Below, in pieces: positions 43,325 to 44,402 of a stretch of DNA of 44,402 nucleotides (the stretch's first letter is position 1; every line of letters starts with the position of its first letter). The DNA is from an uncultured Bacteroidales bacterium (GTDB lineage: Bacteria; Bacteroidota; Bacteroidia; Bacteroidales; JAUNSR01): the NCBI GenBank assembly GCA_947074145.1, contig CAMTOJ010000028.1, positions 1 through 44,402 on the forward strand. The letters run 5' to 3'. The notes beneath the pieces were generated by a model, which had not been told where the DNA came from, did not search any database, and worked only from the letters and a program-made list of their open reading frames with translations. Made by a program: the position numbers and the translations under genes.

Positions 43325-44402
43325 ATGAAAAAATATAGTTTATTATTCTTACTGGCGGCAGGATTAGGATTTTCTTCATGTTCTGACGAATTCCTTACCG
43401 CTACTTCACCTGATAAAATTGTAATTGAAGAGTACTATAAGACAGAAGCAAGAATTTTCGAAGCACTTGTTGCAGCATACGATCCTTTACAATGGCCTGA
43501 CTGGAATGGTTCGGAATATAATCCGGCTCTTCTTATTACCGATATGATGGCCGATGATATCCTTGTAGGTGGATCCAATGCTACTGATAACCAGGGATGG
43601 CATATGATGTTCAACTATAATGTAAACTCCGAAAGAGTTGTTGCCGGAGTATGGAAATGTTATTATAACGGTATTAACCGTTCAAATAATGTGATCGATT
43701 ATATGCAATATGTTGAAAATATCTCTCCTGAAAAAGAGGCTCTTTTCATTGCAGAAGCAAAAGTCCTTCGTGCTTACTATTATACTTATTTATGGAAAAT
43801 GTGGGGTAATATCCCATATTATACCAAAAATCTTGAGTTCCCTTACACCGGTCAGCAGTTTAAAGCTAATGATGTTTACTCATCAATCATTGCCGATCTT
43901 GACGATGCAATCGCAAACGGCGGACTTCCTATGAAAGCTGATGCTTTAACTTACGGACGAGTAACAAAAGCAATGGCATATATGCTTTACGCTGAAGCTG
44001 TAATGTATCAGAAAGATGAATCAAGATACTCTTCCGCTCTTAATTATATGACTCAGATTATCGATTCTAAGCAATATGATCTTCATCCTGACTTTGCTGA
44101 GATATTTGAAGATAAAGGAGAGTGGTGTAAAGAATCTATTTGGGAAATCAATTTTAGAAGTGAAGGATCCGTACGTTCCTGGAACGGACCTCTTGTATCG
44201 GGAGGTACATGTTTGCCTCGTCTTATCAGCCCTCATTCATGGGTAGTGGGTGTTGACGGTCTTGACAGCGGTTGGGGATTCGGTCCTGTTCGTACTGAGG
44301 CTTATGAGATGTATGAAGATGGTGATACTCGTCGCGAAGGAACTATTTTCGATGCACGTAAAGGAAGTTATAACGAAAGATATCAAAACACCGGTTTCTG
44401 GT
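43325..44402 (+). CDS. SusD-like lipoprotein, 3' end outside window
   Basis: N-terminal 359 residues of a SusD/RagB surface lipoprotein, open to the window end. Signal peptide II MKKYSLLFLLAAGLGFSSC with lipid-anchor Cys19, followed by SDEFL, an acidic surface-export signal of the Bacteroidota kind. Then come the family segments KIVIEEYYKTEARIFEALVAAYDPL, GVWKCYYNGINRSNNVIDYM, AEAKVLRAYYYTYLWKMWGNIPYY and RVTKAMAYMLYAEAVMYQ (TPR helices). SusD proteins cap the SusC barrel and bind the glycan. It was missed by simple ORF calling because no stop codon lies inside the window. Co-transcription with susC is certain from the spacing; the substrate is unknown. Confidence 0.95.
   Translation, partial: MKKYSLLFLLAAGLGFSSCSDEFLTATSPDKIVIEEYYKTEARIFEALVAAYDPLQWPDWNGSEYNPALLITDMMADDILVGGSNATDNQGWHMMFNYNVNSERVVAGVWKCYYNGINRSNNVIDYMQYVENISPEKEALFIAEAKVLRAYYYTYLWKMWGNIPYYTKNLEFPYTGQQFKANDVYSSIIADLDDAIANGGLPMKADALTYGRVTKAMAYMLYAEAVMYQKDESRYSSALNYMTQIIDSKQYDLHPDFAEIFEDKGEWCKESIWEINFRSEGSVRSWNGPLVSGGTCLPRLISPHSWVVGVDGLDSGWGFGPVRTEAYEMYEDGDTRREGTIFDARKGSYNERYQNTGFW

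Noticed and set aside
43710..43934. 74-aa ORF near the window end
   Set aside because: Out-of-frame shadow inside the SusD-like gene, whose own frame is open from 43325 to the window end.

Overview
The window is about 44 kb of AT-rich chromosomal DNA from a member of the Bacteroidota, most likely order Bacteroidales. The evidence is a SusC/SusD pair, a type IX secretion (T9SS) C-terminal sorting domain on a cellulase, Bacteroidota-type lipoproteins, TANNTTTG -7 promoter elements without Shine-Dalgarno sequences, and the gene groups DUF4783-nadC/rlmH and purN/acpP-fabF-rnc. No phage, insertion sequence, integrase, CRISPR array, tRNA or rRNA was found.

Layout. 1-6.9 kb: an RND efflux operon (RND permease cut by the window edge, TolC-like channel, second RND permease) followed by a small DsrE-family protein. 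6.9-9.9 kb (minus): secreted GH9 endoglucanase with Ig-like domains and a T9SS tail. 10.1-11.2 kb (minus): small DEAD-box helicase with a DEGD motif, and upstream of it four tandem 22-bp palindromic repeats. 11.7-13.1 kb: two near-identical small lipoprotein genes, each with its own terminator, flanking a decayed C10 (streptopain-like) peptidase. 13.3-17.4 kb: an MG2/plug-like exported protein and an unknown membrane protein with a CxxC/CxxC zinc ribbon. 17.4-17.7 kb: seven same-strand TTAT(C/T)AACA nonamers on a near-20-bp grid, a candidate DnaA-box cluster or origin. 17.7-19.5 kb: DUF4783-nadC divergent from rlmH across a 20-bp palindrome carrying a -7 element on each strand. 19.5-22.0 kb: GH95 alpha-L-fucosidase. 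22.1-24.3 kb: membrane-bound LytTR regulator divergent from an alpha/beta-hydrolase-like protein. 24.4-29.3 kb: a TolC/HlyD/ABC-2/ABC-2 export operon with no ATPase gene. 29.4-33.8 kb: metG, an LpxL-like acyltransferase, pdxB. 33.9-37.5 kb: purN (minus), then acpP-fabF-rnc, where RNase III has an acidic tail of about 200 residues. 37.5-38.2 kb: 717 bp without a gene but with a good promoter. 38.2-44.4 kb: a membrane-anchored HTH regulator (DUF6377-like) followed by susC and a susD cut by the window end.

Functionally the window mixes housekeeping genes (NAD, vitamin B6, purine, fatty acid, tRNA charging, rRNA methylation, RNA processing) with envelope functions: efflux, glycan uptake, secreted hydrolases and lipid A acylation. 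The GH9 and GH95 enzymes are each isolated and more than 18 kb from susCD, so they do not form one polysaccharide utilization locus with it. The items most worth following are the nonamer cluster, the 22-bp palindrome array, and the lipoprotein/C10-remnant locus, which resembles the C10 protease-inhibitor loci of Bacteroides fragilis.
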